From Permianibacter sp046297695 (GTDB lineage: Bacteria > Pseudomonadota > Gammaproteobacteria > Enterobacterales > Permianibacteraceae): a stretch of DNA of 64,000 bases. The notes beneath the pieces were generated by a model. The model did no database searches. It was given only the letters and a program-made list of their open reading frames with translations, and was not told the DNA's origin. The stretch is taken from the NCBI GenBank assembly GCA_046297695.1, contig JBKBHF010000001.1:1-64000 (forward strand), read 5' to 3'. The position numbers and the translations under genes are program-made. Numbering within the stretch: position 1 is the stretch's first letter; each line of letters begins with the position of its first letter. Positions 35,642 through 44,506 of the stretch are shown in pieces.

Positions 35642-37281
35642 CGCAACGTTTCCTCGGGCCCGCATTGCTGCTGATCGGCAGCCTGTGTGCCTGCTCGCCA
35701 TCGGAAGGGCCGAAACGGCTCGAGGCCAGTTACAACGCCGAAGAAAAATCGATTGCGCAATTGCAGGCCGATCTCAGCGCCGGTACCGTCACCTCGGCGC
35801 AACTGGTCGAACACTATTTGCTGCGCATCGCCACGCTCGATCGCAACGGCCCGCAGCTCAACAGTGTGCTGGCCTTGAACCCCGACGCGATGACGGTGGC
35901 GCAAGCGCTGGACGCCGAACGCGCCAGCAAAGGCCCTCGCGGACCACTGCACGGCATCCCGATACTGCTGAAAGACAATATCGAATCAGCCGATCTTTTG
36001 CCGACCACGGCCGGCTCGCTGGCGTTGCAAGACAATGTGACCCAGCGCGACGCACCGCTGGTGCAGCGCTTGCGCGATGCCGGCGCCATCATTCTGGGCA
36101 AAACCAATCTGAGCGAATGGGCAAACATGCGTTCGTCCGCATCGATCAGTGGCTGGAGTGCCATCGGCGGATTCACGCGCAACCCGTACGCCATTGATCG
36201 CAATCCGTGTGGCTCCAGTTCCGGCAGCGCCGTCGCCGTTGCGGCCAGTCTGGCCGCGGCCAGCATCGGTACGGAAACGGACGGTTCGATCACCTGTCCG
36301 GCCGCCGTCAACGGTCTGGTTGGCCTCAAACCGACACGCGGTCTCATTTCCCGTCGCTACATCGTGCCGATTGCCCACAGCCAGGATACCGCCGGGCCAA
36401 TGACCCGCACGGTACACGATGCCGCACTGCTGCTCAGCGTGCTTGCCGGCACCGATGCTGCCGATCCGGCGACGGCACAAGCCGATCAACACAAACAGGT
36501 GTATCACGAACAGCTGCAAGAAGGCGCGCTGCACGGTAAGCGCCTTGGGGTGCTGCGTTTTGCCACCGGTTATCACCGCGCGGTGGACGAGGTTTTTGAA
36601 AGCAATCTTGCCGCGCTGCAGGCCGCCGGTGCCGAACTGATCGACATCGAAAGCTTTCCCGCACTGGCCCAGATTGGCGACAACGAGCTGATCGTGCTGC
36701 TCACCGAATTGAAGCAGGGTCTGAATGCCTATCTCGCTGACTCGCCAGCCAAGCTGCCGGCACGCACCTTGGCCGAACTGATTGCATTCAACGAAGAACA
36801 CGCCGACCAGGAGTTGCGCTATTTCGGTCAGGAATGGTTTGAACAGGCAGAAGCGCGCAGCGTTGACGCCCGCTATCAGCGCGCCTTGGCTGATAACGTC
36901 AGACTCGCGGATGTTGAGGGCCTCGCCACGCTATTCAAACGGCATCAGCTCGATGCGCTGATCGCGCCGACAACGGGGCCCGCGTGGAACACCGACCTGA
37001 TCAATGGCGATCATTATCTCGGGTCGGTCAGCACCTTGCCTGCCGTCGCCGGCTATCCGCATGTGACGGTTCCGATGGGCATGGTCAAAGGTTTGCCGGT
37101 CGGGCTGTCATTTATCGGAACACCATGGTCGGAAGCCCAGTTGTTGCGACTTGCCTATGATTTCGAACAACGCAGCCAGGCCAGGCAGCCGCCGAGCTAC
37201 GTTGAAACCATCGAACTGCCCGAACTGGCACCGCTAGAAGACAGCGAAGCCGGCGGTATTGCACTGCGCCCGCGGCAATGA
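35638..37281 (+). CDS. amidase-signature family lipoprotein
   Basis: 547 aa. The leader MTQRFLGPALLLIGSLCACS has a lipobox-like LCAC, so it is probably an envelope lipoprotein. The amidase-signature triad is visible: Lys in GIPILLKDNIES, then CGSSSGSAVAVAASLAA (cis-Ser) and the nucleophile Ser in TETDGSITCPAAVNGLVG. The family hydrolyses amides of many kinds; GatA-like transamidation is excluded by export and context. The start ATG overlaps the MATE stop as ATGA. A perfect 19-bp terminator stem follows 21 bp after the stop. Pairing of a MATE pump with an exported amidase hints at modification of the exported compound, which is inference. Confidence 0.92.
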   Translation: MTQRFLGPALLLIGSLCACSPSEGPKRLEASYNAEEKSIAQLQADLSAGTVTSAQLVEHYLLRIATLDRNGPQLNSVLALNPDAMTVAQALDAERASKGPRGPLHGIPILLKDNIESADLLPTTAGSLALQDNVTQRDAPLVQRLRDAGAIILGKTNLSEWANMRSSASISGWSAIGGFTRNPYAIDRNPCGSSSGSAVAVAASLAAASIGTETDGSITCPAAVNGLVGLKPTRGLISRRYIVPIAHSQDTAGPMTRTVHDAALLLSVLAGTDAADPATAQADQHKQVYHEQLQEGALHGKRLGVLRFATGYHRAVDEVFESNLAALQAAGAELIDIESFPALAQIGDNELIVLLTELKQGLNAYLADSPAKLPARTLAELIAFNEEHADQELRYFGQEWFEQAEARSVDARYQRALADNVRLADVEGLATLFKRHQLDALIAPTTGPAWNTDLINGDHYLGSVSTLPAVAGYPHVTVPMGMVKGLPVGLSFIGTPWSEAQLLRLAYDFEQRSQARQPPSYVETIELPELAPLEDSEAGGIALRPRQ

Positions 37282-37302
37282 GTCGCTGACACGAAAGCAA
37301 AA

Positions 37303-37343
37303 AGCGAAAAAGAAAGGCCGCATTGCGGCCTTTCTTTTTCGCT
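37303..37343. terminator. bidirectional terminator, amidase / slp
   Basis: Perfect 19-bp inverted repeat, agcgaaaaagaaaggccgc / gcggcctttctttttcgct, around a 3-base loop (att). It lies between convergent genes, and its A/T-rich outer stem gives a U-run in both directions. Confidence 0.93.
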
Positions 37344-37417
37344 TTCGATTTTATTGTCGAACAATCTGCCAATCACGCTGTGCAAACGTCACTTTTCAAC
37401 AACGCGTTTTTTCTTGC

Positions 37418-38140
37418 TCAGGGCTCGGCTCGCCGTTCACGCGGGTTGCTGCGCGGTTTCGGATCGCGCTCGCTTTGCTGAACCGCTGGCTTCGGTTCCG
37501 GTCGACGCACGACATCCGGCTCACTGCCTTTGCCTCCAGTCGAAATGGCACCGCCACGGCCGGTGCTGCTGGAACTGCCGTTACCGGTTGCGCGCGGCAC
37601 CGGGTGATGATGGTGATGAATGATGACCGGATAGTACGGGCGATACCAGAACGGATCCCAATAACTGCCACGAATCAGCAGGACATCATCGTGGTGATAA
37701 TCACGCCTGGGTTCCCACAAGTGATAACCGGAACCGGACAACACCGGAAATTTATAAGGCTGATCGTCGATCTTGCCTTCCACCGACGGCTGCAAGGAAC
37801 CGACCACGGTGATCTCACGACCGGTCTGGAAAATCAGCGGATCGAGAAAACCGCCAAACACGGCAATGAAGCGGCCACCGGTCTGATTGCCACCAACCGG
37901 CCGGCCCCAGGAGTTCAGCGGCTGCTCAACGATCTCGACCCAGCTCTGGTTGTCCTTGTTCTGCACCCGTGCAACCAGCCCGCCCCAACGCACCAGCTGG
38001 CCGTTGATCATGCCCTCGTTGCCGCGCACCGCCGACAAGGTAATGCTGGGATCCGTCGGTCCGCGCACACTTTCCGGAACACTGGCACAGGCAGCAAGCA
38101 GCAAGGCCAGTGCGCCTGCAAATACCATTCGCGTGGTCAT
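37418..38140 (-). CDS. Slp-family outer membrane lipoprotein
   Basis: 240 aa. MTTRMVFAGALALLLAACAS is a lipoprotein leader with lipobox LLAAC (Cys18). The body has the Slp pattern, RWGGLVARVQNKDNQSWVEI, LNSWGRPVGGNQTGGRFIA and GFLDPLIFQTGREITVVG. Slp proteins are starvation- or stress-induced outer membrane lipoproteins of unclear role. The C-terminal third is unusual: a His run (IIHHHHHPVPR), a Ser/Gly stretch and a charged Pro/Arg tail, likely disordered and possibly metal-binding. GAGGGG precedes ATG 38138-38140; the frame's extension to 38179 is rejected. Convergent with the amidase gene across a strong terminator. Confidence 0.9.
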   Translation of the reverse strand: MTTRMVFAGALALLLAACASVPESVRGPTDPSITLSAVRGNEGMINGQLVRWGGLVARVQNKDNQSWVEIVEQPLNSWGRPVGGNQTGGRFIAVFGGFLDPLIFQTGREITVVGSLQPSVEGKIDDQPYKFPVLSGSGYHLWEPRRDYHHDDVLLIRGSYWDPFWYRPYYPVIIHHHHHPVPRATGNGSSSSTGRGGAISTGGKGSEPDVVRRPEPKPAVQQSERDPKPRSNPRERRAEP

Positions 38141-38321
38141 GTGATTTCCCCTCAATCGGACCGGTACGGCATGGAACAAATGCTACGCCCGTGCGCATTG
38201 ACTGACAAATGGTCATAAGCCACGGCGTGCTGAAAATTTGACCGCTTGCACGCTTAATCATTCCTGAACGGCGTCGATAACCCGGCATCCCTGAAAGGGT
38301 CGCCAGACCCGGGAGGATGTC

Positions 38322-39245
38322 ATGTCACTTGCCCCCATCAGCACCAGCCAATCCGGCTGGGCCGCCGTTGCCGCCCGCCGGCAACCGCCTGCGCAGCCGG
38401 CGCCGGGACTGCCGGCCGAGCCGGTTCAGAGCGCCACCGATCTGAACCGTGAGCTCGAAGCCCAGAAAGAAAGCACACTCGCCTATCAGCTCATCAAGCA
38501 ATTGCTGATCGAACAACACAGCAGCGAAAGCCAGAGCCTCAGCATCGATACCGATGATATCGATCTGAACCTGAGCCAGACCCGCAGCAGCAGCCTGAGT
38601 CTCGCGCTCGATGAATCCGGCTTGAGTTTCAGCTGGACCCAGACCGAAGCGTTTGCCGCCACGATTACCGGTGACGGCTTCAGCATCAGCATTGCCGGAG
38701 TCCGGGTGCAGAGTTTCCAACTGGAGCTGGAGCGCGAAGTCGCGCAGTCGGATCCGTTGCAAATTGATTTGTCAGGCGATGGCTTTGAAACCACCGGCCT
38801 GAGCTGGTCAGTACGTTTCGATATCACCGGCGACAGCGTGCAGGAAGATGTCAGCGTTGCCAGCGATGACGACGCCGTGCTGGCGCTCGATCGCAATCAA
38901 AATGGCCGCATCGATTCCGGTAAAGAACTGTTCGGTGAACAGAACGGCCACGCCAATGGCTATGCCCAGCTGCGTCGTTACGACGACAACCGCGACGGCA
39001 TCATCGACGCCAGTGACGGCATTTTCACCGCGCTGAAGCTGCTACGCTGGCAAGCGGATGGCAGCCAGCTACTGCAAACGCTCAGCGACGCCGGCATTGC
39101 CTCGCTGTCACTGCAGGAGCGGCAGATGAATCAGGCCAGCACCGAACAGGGCGATGCCATCAGTACCGGTTCCACGGTGAAGTTCAACGATGGCCGCGAA
39201 CGACAGATGGCGGATCTGTGGTATCGCTATTTGGCAGCGAGCTGA
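38322..39245 (+). CDS. EF-hand-type calcium-binding protein, RTX-associated type
   Basis: 307 aa without a signal peptide. The N-terminal ~40 residues are Ala/Pro-rich. The centre is Ser/Asp-rich beta sequence. The C-terminal half contains two calcium-loop motifs, DRNQNGRIDSGKELFG (about residue 190) and DDNRDGIIDASDG (about 225), set in the context LQIDLSGDGFETTGL ... VLALDRNQNGR. That context is typical of the region found near RTX or VCBS repeats in large exported proteins, but here it stands alone. GGGAGG precedes the ATG by 4-9 bases. It may be a small calcium-responsive cytoplasmic or non-classically exported protein; the role is unknown. Confidence 0.82.
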   Translation: MSLAPISTSQSGWAAVAARRQPPAQPAPGLPAEPVQSATDLNRELEAQKESTLAYQLIKQLLIEQHSSESQSLSIDTDDIDLNLSQTRSSSLSLALDESGLSFSWTQTEAFAATITGDGFSISIAGVRVQSFQLELEREVAQSDPLQIDLSGDGFETTGLSWSVRFDITGDSVQEDVSVASDDDAVLALDRNQNGRIDSGKELFGEQNGHANGYAQLRRYDDNRDGIIDASDGIFTALKLLRWQADGSQLLQTLSDAGIASLSLQERQMNQASTEQGDAISTGSTVKFNDGRERQMADLWYRYLAAS

Positions 39246-39322
39246 AAAAGACCCGACACGGAATCAGCCGTTGAACAACGGCTGAGGATAACCGTGGTCA
39301 GCGATAGTGCGAGGAGATTGAT

Positions 39323-39355
39323 CCGTTCACCCTGAGCCTGTCAAAGGGTGAACGG
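39323..39355. repeat. dispersed repeat CCGTTCACCCTGAGCC...GGGTGAACGG
   Basis: A perfect hairpin with arms ccgttcaccc and gggtgaacgg around tgagcctgtcaaa. It is the same repeat as 7778-7803 in the other orientation. Confidence 0.8.
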
Positions 39356-39456
39356 CACGCTGCCAACAACGTCGTGTGAACGGGAAAAGTAATCCGGGAA
39401 AGCCAGGCCCTGAAACTAGTGAAGCGCTGATCAAGAGCTGAAATCAAAATACACTG

Positions 39457-39524
39457 GTCACCCCGGCGAAAGCCGGGGTCCATTTTTACCGGCGAAAATG
39501 GATACCGGCTTCCGCCGGTATGAC
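39457..39524. repeat. dispersed repeat GTCACCCCGGCGAAAGCC
   Basis: A second copy of the 19951-20021 element, caccccggcgaaagccggggt then gataccggcttccgccggtatgac. With the repeat at 39323 it fills most of the 310-bp gap after the EF-hand gene, which otherwise holds no gene. Confidence 0.8.
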
Positions 39525-39555
39525 AACCTCCTGACGCAATCAGAGCGTCCCCAGC

Positions 39556-39903
39556 TTAAGCAAACACATCCACACCAAACAAGCGCGCCACCGATTCCCG
39601 TTCGCCATCAGCGGCGGCATCCTGATACGCACGCTGGCCGGTGTAACTACCGTCGCCATCACGCAACACGCGCTCTTTGCTGCTGGCTGCGGCATCGCTT
39701 TCCAGCGTCGCCAATACGCGACGATAACCACTGGCGCCGAGCACGAATTCCTGCCGCGACGGCAGCGCTTCGGCGTCACGGCTGCGCTCGCGCTCCGGCG
39801 CGCTGGCATCGTTGCGGCGCGCCTCGGCCGGACTGCGCTCGACCACGCCACGTTCAACAACCAGCAAATTGCCCGCATTGAGATTGACGCCGCCAATCGC
39901 CAC
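39556..39903 (-). CDS. small hypothetical protein, 115 aa (GTG start)
   Basis: MAIGGVNLNAGNLLVVERGV then a long Glu/Arg/Ala-rich region (about residues 20-100) that is probably disordered or helical. GTG 39901-39903 has GGGAG 9 bases upstream, which supports a real gene. There is no recognised domain. It sits 94 bp downstream of the tsaB stop on the same strand. Confidence 0.55.
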   Translation of the reverse strand: MAIGGVNLNAGNLLVVERGVVERSPAEARRNDASAPERERSRDAEALPSRQEFVLGASGYRRVLATLESDAAASSKERVLRDGDGSYTGQRAYQDAAADGERESVARLFGVDVFA

Positions 39904-39997
39904 GCCGCCGACTCCCGCCTGATTCCGGCCAACCGCTGCTCAGTATAGAACCGGAAGGACGCCCGGTTGAAACCGGACGCGAGCCAACCGCTCGCGC

Positions 39998-40690
39998 TCA
40001 GGCCATGCCTTTCGGCTTGTCCGCGACATGATCCCGCAAATAGACCGGCAGTGCCTGATCTGCCGGCACACCCTCGCCGCGCTGCAGCGCCGGCAGCGCC
40101 AGGTTCAGCATGTCGCGGGCATCAGGCAGCCTGCCCTCGCCGGCTTCCATGATGAGCCGCGCCTGGACGTGGCTACGCATCACCTCACCATGCACCTGCC
40201 AGCCGGTGCCACAGGCATACCAATCGCCCTCGGCGGCAAAGCTGAGTTGAGTCGGCGGCAGGACCGCCTCCGGCAAGACTGGCTGCCATGCGCCGTTCGC
40301 GTAGGCGTAAGCCGCCGCGTAGATCTCGCCCATCCGGGCATCGATGGCCGGAATCACGTGGGCAACGCCATGCTCGCGCCGCGCCGCCTCGGCGAGCGAG
40401 AGTAACGTGGAAACGCCATACACCGGTTTATTGTGCGTAAACGCAAGCCCCTGCACCACCGCCACCGCCGTCCGTACGCCAGTGAACGCACCCGGGCCAC
40501 GACCAAAGACAAACGCATCGACATCGGCAATCGTGATGCCGGCGCGTTTCAACAGTTCATCGATCAGCGGCAGGATTTTCTGCGCGTGCAAACGCGGCGC
40601 GACTTCAAAGTGGCTGTATTGCTGCCCGCCGTGCTGCAAGGCAACGGACAGCGCTTCGGTGGCGGTATCAAAAGCCAGAATAGTCTTCAT
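39998..40690 (-). CDS. tsaB: tRNA threonylcarbamoyladenosine biosynthesis protein TsaB
   Basis: TsaB is the partner of TsaD and TsaE in making t6A at position 37 of ANN-decoding tRNAs. The 230-aa product carries the ASKHA-type N-terminus MKTILAFDTATEALSVAL and the family motif FGRGPGAFTGVRTAVAVVQG. The ending LPVYLRDHVADKPKGMA is typical of gammaproteobacterial TsaB. I start at ATG 40688-40690 (MKTILAFD); the frame extends to 40711. The start lies inside the last codons of the preceding 242-aa gene (23-bp overlap), so translation is probably coupled to it. Confidence 0.96.
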   Translation of the reverse strand: MKTILAFDTATEALSVALQHGGQQYSHFEVAPRLHAQKILPLIDELLKRAGITIADVDAFVFGRGPGAFTGVRTAVAVVQGLAFTHNKPVYGVSTLLSLAEAARREHGVAHVIPAIDARMGEIYAAAYAYANGAWQPVLPEAVLPPTQLSFAAEGDWYACGTGWQVHGEVMRSHVQARLIMEAGEGRLPDARDMLNLALPALQRGEGVPADQALPVYLRDHVADKPKGMA

Positions 40691-41396
40691 TAACGGTATC
40701 GCCTTTGACACATAAGCAAAATCCTCCAGAAGCTCCTAGTAAATATACAGAGCCGAAATCAAGTTCCACTTGATTCACACACTTTCTCGCGCCTTTTACT
40801 AGAGCTTCACGCTCAGGACCGTTACGAAAGACCAAATGATCTTCAACAACGACAAGCAAGGCGTAATTGCGACCATAACGCTTTTTCGCCTTACGGCTCA
40901 GACGTTCATGAAGCAGGGCCAAAGAACGTTCAACGAGCTCTTCATTACTAGCCGTCGATGGGGCAACCTCAACTTTCTGACGTCGGGATGCCTTTGTCCC
41001 TGACACTCGAACCTTTCCAATAGCACTAACTGAAATAGAACTCTCCAACATGGAGATACGCTTTCGCTCATCATTCCCATCTTTCGCATAGGTCACCTCA
41101 ACGAATACAGATGGTTTACCATCATTGGGAAACTCGATCTTTCCGTCATAATTGTCATTTGAAAGGTTTGACGTGCATAAAACCCTTTCATTTCCATAAA
41201 CTGATAATGCGAACAAACTGAAAGGCCTGATCTCTTCAAGCAGCTTCTTCGGCAAGAGTTTTCCAGATCTAAGGAGTTTAATTCCTTCAGGCGTTTTGCA
41301 AAGCTCAGCCAGTTTGGAGTCAACCCAGGCGCATAGGTGATATGGGCTACGTGACTGCTCCATATCACCTATTTGCAAGAACCCATCAAAACTCAT
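40668..41396 (-). CDS. unknown protein, 242 aa, AT-richer, between yoaA and tsaB
   Basis: Not recognised. The sequence is soluble alpha+beta with many charged residues. Visible features are an N-terminal HLCAWVDSKLAELCKTPEGI, a Ser/Lys-rich middle, a helical stretch LVERSLALLHERLSRKAKKR and a C-terminal beta part ending GDTVNEDYSGF. Its codon use is clearly more AT-rich than yoaA and tsaB. It begins 8 bp after the yoaA stop and overlaps tsaB by 23 bp, so it is inserted tightly into a transcript of DNA-repair and tRNA-modification genes. No signal peptide or known catalytic motif. Whether it works with either neighbour is unknown. Confidence 0.75.
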   Translation of the reverse strand: MSFDGFLQIGDMEQSRSPYHLCAWVDSKLAELCKTPEGIKLLRSGKLLPKKLLEEIRPFSLFALSVYGNERVLCTSNLSNDNYDGKIEFPNDGKPSVFVEVTYAKDGNDERKRISMLESSISVSAIGKVRVSGTKASRRQKVEVAPSTASNEELVERSLALLHERLSRKAKKRYGRNYALLVVVEDHLVFRNGPEREALVKGARKCVNQVELDFGSVYLLGASGGFCLCVKGDTVNEDYSGF

Positions 41397-41404
41397 TTTA
41401 GGTA

Positions 41405-43336
41405 CTATCCAGCAGACTGCCGCAGAAAAAACCGCTGCACATCCGACAATTGTCTCGTCAGCGGCATCGGCGGCAGGCTGCGCTGGAATACCTGACCATA
41501 GGGCCGGGTGATCAGACGCGGATCGGCAATCATCAGCACGCCGGTGTCGGTGACATCGCGGATCAATCGGCCGGCGCCTTGTTTCAGCGTGATCACTGCG
41601 CGCGGCAGCTGCATATCGTTGAACGGATCGCCGCCACCACGCCGGCAGGCATCCTGACGGGCGCGCAGCACCGGATCATCCGGCGCCGCAAACGGCAATT
41701 TGTCGATGACGACCAGACTCAGTGCATCGCCGCGGACATCGACCCCTTCCCAGAAACTGCTGGTACCGAGCAGCACGGCATTGCCGAGTTTGCGGAAGGT
41801 ATCGAGCAACCGGTTGCGCGGTTGGCTGCCTTGCACCAGCACCGGATAGCGTATGCGCGCCGGCAATTCGCGCGCCATCCATTCAAGCGCCCGGTAGCTG
41901 GTGAACAGCAGAAATGCGCGGCCCTGGCTGGCCTGCAACACCGGCAGCGTCACTTTCAGCAGCTCTTCCAGATAATGCGGTGCATCCGGTTCCGGCAAAC
42001 CGTTCGGGACATAAAACAGCGCTTGTTCGAGGTAATTGAACGGGCTGTCGAGCGCCAGCGTGACCGGCTCCTGCAGGCCGAGCTGTTCGGTGAAATGGCG
42101 GAACTGCTGATTGACGGTCAGCGTGGCTGAGGTGTAAATCCAGGCGGCATTGCGAAAGCGTGCGGCCTGGCGCTGGAATGATTCGGCGACCGCCAGCGGC
42201 GTGCTGTTGAAGGCAAACCCCTGCTTGTAGGTTTCGAACCAGCGGACGTTGTCAGCGTCATTGCCTTCGGTGATCGCAATCAGCTTGGCTTGCAGCGCTT
42301 CAACCCGGCCGAGCGCGGCGCCGAGACCTTCACTGCGATCGGCGGCGAGCTCCAGCTGCGCACGCGCGGCTTCCAGTAATTCACCGAGCGTTGCCAGTGC
42401 GCTTTGCAGATCGCGCCGTTTCAGCAGCGGCAGCAGCGGCGCTTTTTGCCGATCCATGCCCAGCGCGAGCCGAACATCGGCAACCGCTTTGCCTATGCCC
42501 TGCACGGCCGTCAGCAAATCATCCTGATCGCGGGCGTGGGCCCGGGTTTCGGCTTCGGTGTCGCGGGCAAATTCGAGCAGTTGCCGGCTCGATACCGTCT
42601 GGCCAAAAAAATTGCTGGCAGTTTCGGCGAGCTGATGCGCCTCGTCGATGATGATCGCAGCGGCGCCCGGCAACAGTTCGCCAAAACCTTCTTCTTTCAG
42701 CGCCAGATCGGCCAGCAGCAGGTGATGGTTGACGACGACAATCTCGGCTTCCATCGCGGTGCGGCGGGCTTTGACGACGTGGCAATCCTGATAATACGGA
42801 CACTCACCGCCGAGACAGTTTTCGGTGCTGCTGGTGACAAACGGCAGAATCGGATCGTCATCGGCGAGTGCAACACATTCCGACAGATCGCCGCTGTGGC
42901 TGCCGCGCGCCCACGACTCGACTGCACGCAGGCTGCGCACCGAATCCTTGGTCGGCAAACGGCCGGTTTGCTGGGTCTGTTCGAGCCGGTACAGACAGAG
43001 ATAATTGCTGCGGCCTTTGAGCAGCGCGCGGCGCGGCTTGATATTGAGCGTGTCGCAGACGGTCGGCAGATCGCGGTGGTAAAGCTGATCCTGCAGATTC
43101 TTGGTGCCGGTCGAGATGATCACGCGCTCACCGGACAGCAAAGCCGGTACCAGATACGCGAAGGTTTTGCCAGTGCCGGTGCCCGCCTCCACGACCAACG
43201 TCTGGCGCTGCTGCAACGCGATTTCGACCGCCTGCGCCATTTCGATCTGGGCCGGCCGGGCACGGAAACTGGATTGTTCGGCGAAAGGGCCATCGGAGCC
43301 GAGCGCGTAGGCACTCTGCGATACCACGGAAGTCAT
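41405..43336 (-). CDS. yoaA: DinG/YoaA-type iron-sulfur DNA helicase
   Basis: 643 aa, superfamily 2 (XPD/DinG type). It has Walker A EAGTGTGKTFAYL, a Q-motif-like ARPAQIEMAQAVEIAL, the four-cysteine [4Fe-4S] region (YLCLYRLEQ, then NCLGGECPYYQDC) and DEAH box IIIDEAHQLAE. C-terminal motifs include GTSSFWEGVDVRGDAL and QGAGRLIRD. In E. coli YoaA assists replication-damage tolerance with the clamp-loader chi subunit. ATG 43334-43336 lacks a strong Shine-Dalgarno; a TTG 14 codons upstream is the alternative. The stop is an ordinary TAG. The downstream gene begins 8 bp later. Confidence 0.93.
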   Translation of the reverse strand: MTSVVSQSAYALGSDGPFAEQSSFRARPAQIEMAQAVEIALQQRQTLVVEAGTGTGKTFAYLVPALLSGERVIISTGTKNLQDQLYHRDLPTVCDTLNIKPRRALLKGRSNYLCLYRLEQTQQTGRLPTKDSVRSLRAVESWARGSHSGDLSECVALADDDPILPFVTSSTENCLGGECPYYQDCHVVKARRTAMEAEIVVVNHHLLLADLALKEEGFGELLPGAAAIIIDEAHQLAETASNFFGQTVSSRQLLEFARDTEAETRAHARDQDDLLTAVQGIGKAVADVRLALGMDRQKAPLLPLLKRRDLQSALATLGELLEAARAQLELAADRSEGLGAALGRVEALQAKLIAITEGNDADNVRWFETYKQGFAFNSTPLAVAESFQRQAARFRNAAWIYTSATLTVNQQFRHFTEQLGLQEPVTLALDSPFNYLEQALFYVPNGLPEPDAPHYLEELLKVTLPVLQASQGRAFLLFTSYRALEWMARELPARIRYPVLVQGSQPRNRLLDTFRKLGNAVLLGTSSFWEGVDVRGDALSLVVIDKLPFAAPDDPVLRARQDACRRGGGDPFNDMQLPRAVITLKQGAGRLIRDVTDTGVLMIADPRLITRPYGQVFQRSLPPMPLTRQLSDVQRFFLRQSAG

Positions 43337-43433
43337 CACTACAAAGCCGGTCACGGAAAGGGAATCGGCGGCAGGCAATGCCGCCCGCAGGGAGTGCAGT
43401 GTATCGGGATTGGCGGGACTTGCCGAGGCGCGT

Positions 43434-43898
43434 TCAGGCGGCCTGCTTGGCTGCCTGCCAGACCACCCGGCCGAGATTGCGGAAACGGGCCACGGTCATG
43501 GCGCCGCGCTTGTTCGGTTTGATGTCGGCCAGCGCCGCGCTGAGGCTGTCGCGGCTGGCCTCGATGAGTTCCATCGGCTGGTAGTTTTCGTCCATCAGCA
43601 CCAGCACGACACGATCCCACTGGCCGTCGAAACCGAGCTGGCCGATGCGCTGGCGGGTGCGGCTCTCCTCGAACATCACCCGGCCCTTGATCTGGATCTT
43701 GAGTCCGGCCCGCTCGCCTTCGCCGATGGCATCGACGCCGGCAATCGGTTCGGCAGGAAGCTGCAGGCCAAGCAGGCGGATGGCGTCGTGGCGGGCAATC
43801 TCATTCGACAGCGGCAGGGTCTGGCCGGTGGCCTTGTGGTAATCGGCTGCCAGACGCCGGGCTTCCGCCATCAGCTTGTCGACATCGTAGGCAGTCAT
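43434..43898 (-). CDS. DUF6998-like protein, 154 aa
   Basis: A cytoplasmic protein with the pattern LPLSNEIARHDAIRLLGLQL, GVDAIGEGERAGLKIQIKGR and DRVVLVLMDENYQPMELIEA. The DAI...IQIKGR arrangement recalls restriction-endonuclease-like cores (D...QxK) and the family I know as DUF6998. Whether it is catalytic cannot be said. ATG 43896-43898 gives MTAYDVDKLMAEAR. It precedes yoaA by 97 bp on the same strand. Confidence 0.72.
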   Translation of the reverse strand: MTAYDVDKLMAEARRLAADYHKATGQTLPLSNEIARHDAIRLLGLQLPAEPIAGVDAIGEGERAGLKIQIKGRVMFEESRTRQRIGQLGFDGQWDRVVLVLMDENYQPMELIEASRDSLSAALADIKPNKRGAMTVARFRNLGRVVWQAAKQAA

Positions 43899-43969
43899 GA
43901 TCGGCAGCAACTCCGCGTGGGTCTGCCGTCATCATAGGCGGCGACATGGCAACCGACAATCTATGGCCA

Positions 43970-44251
43970 TCAGACCTTGATGCTGATGTGCTGGCCGCGC
44001 CGGTCTTCCCCTGGCGCCCGCTTGCGGTTGCGCCGGTCTTCGCGCCGGCGGTCGACCGCGACCGGCACATCGCGCTGACGGCGGTCAGCCTTGCGCTTCT
44101 CGACGCCAACCACACCAACACCGGTGCCACCGGACGGACCGGCCGGTAATGGCGGAATGACCGGCTGCGGCTTCGGCAGCAGTTCCGGCCGAACCGGTTG
44201 GTTATCGAGAAATACGCGGGGGAGTTCCGCCCCGCTCGGGATATTGGGCAT
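43970..44251 (-). CDS. small basic protein, 93 aa, RRxxDRR-rich
   Basis: Begins MPNIPSGAELPRVFLDNQPV, continues through a proline-rich linker and ends in a strongly basic region with repeated DRR units (KRKADRRQRDVPVAVDRRR then EDRRNRKRAPGEDRRGQ). No known family was recognised; it could bind nucleic acid or be disordered. GGAAAG lies about 10 bases before ATG 44249-44251. The longer frame to 44464 runs through the TonB-receptor terminator and is rejected. Confidence 0.5.
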   Translation of the reverse strand: MPNIPSGAELPRVFLDNQPVRPELLPKPQPVIPPLPAGPSGGTGVGVVGVEKRKADRRQRDVPVAVDRRREDRRNRKRAPGEDRRGQHISIKV

Positions 44252-44390
44252 GGTGCAGGCTTTCCGTCTGGTTACCTGCGTTATCGGCATCGAGACGGCA
44301 TTCTTGACCGCGACGTTCGGTTTTTGTGATGGCCGCAGCAAAAGAGCTTTTGCCCATTCGTTGCCGCCGATTCGCCGCCAAGTTGTGGCC

Positions 44391-44428
44391 AAAAAAAACC
44401 TGCGGACCGTTACCGGACCGCAGGTTTT
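44391..44428 (-). terminator. terminator of the TonB-dependent receptor gene
   Basis: On the minus strand the stem aaacctgcggtccggtaacg/gaccgcaggttt is followed by eight T (44391-44398). It starts 78 bp after the receptor stop. Confidence 0.9.
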
Positions 44429-44506
44429 CGCTACGACAGTCGTCAGGCTCACACCTGCCGCCACCTCGCTTCTGTTGCCGGACGCCAGGGCACATCCGGC
44501 TCCGGA

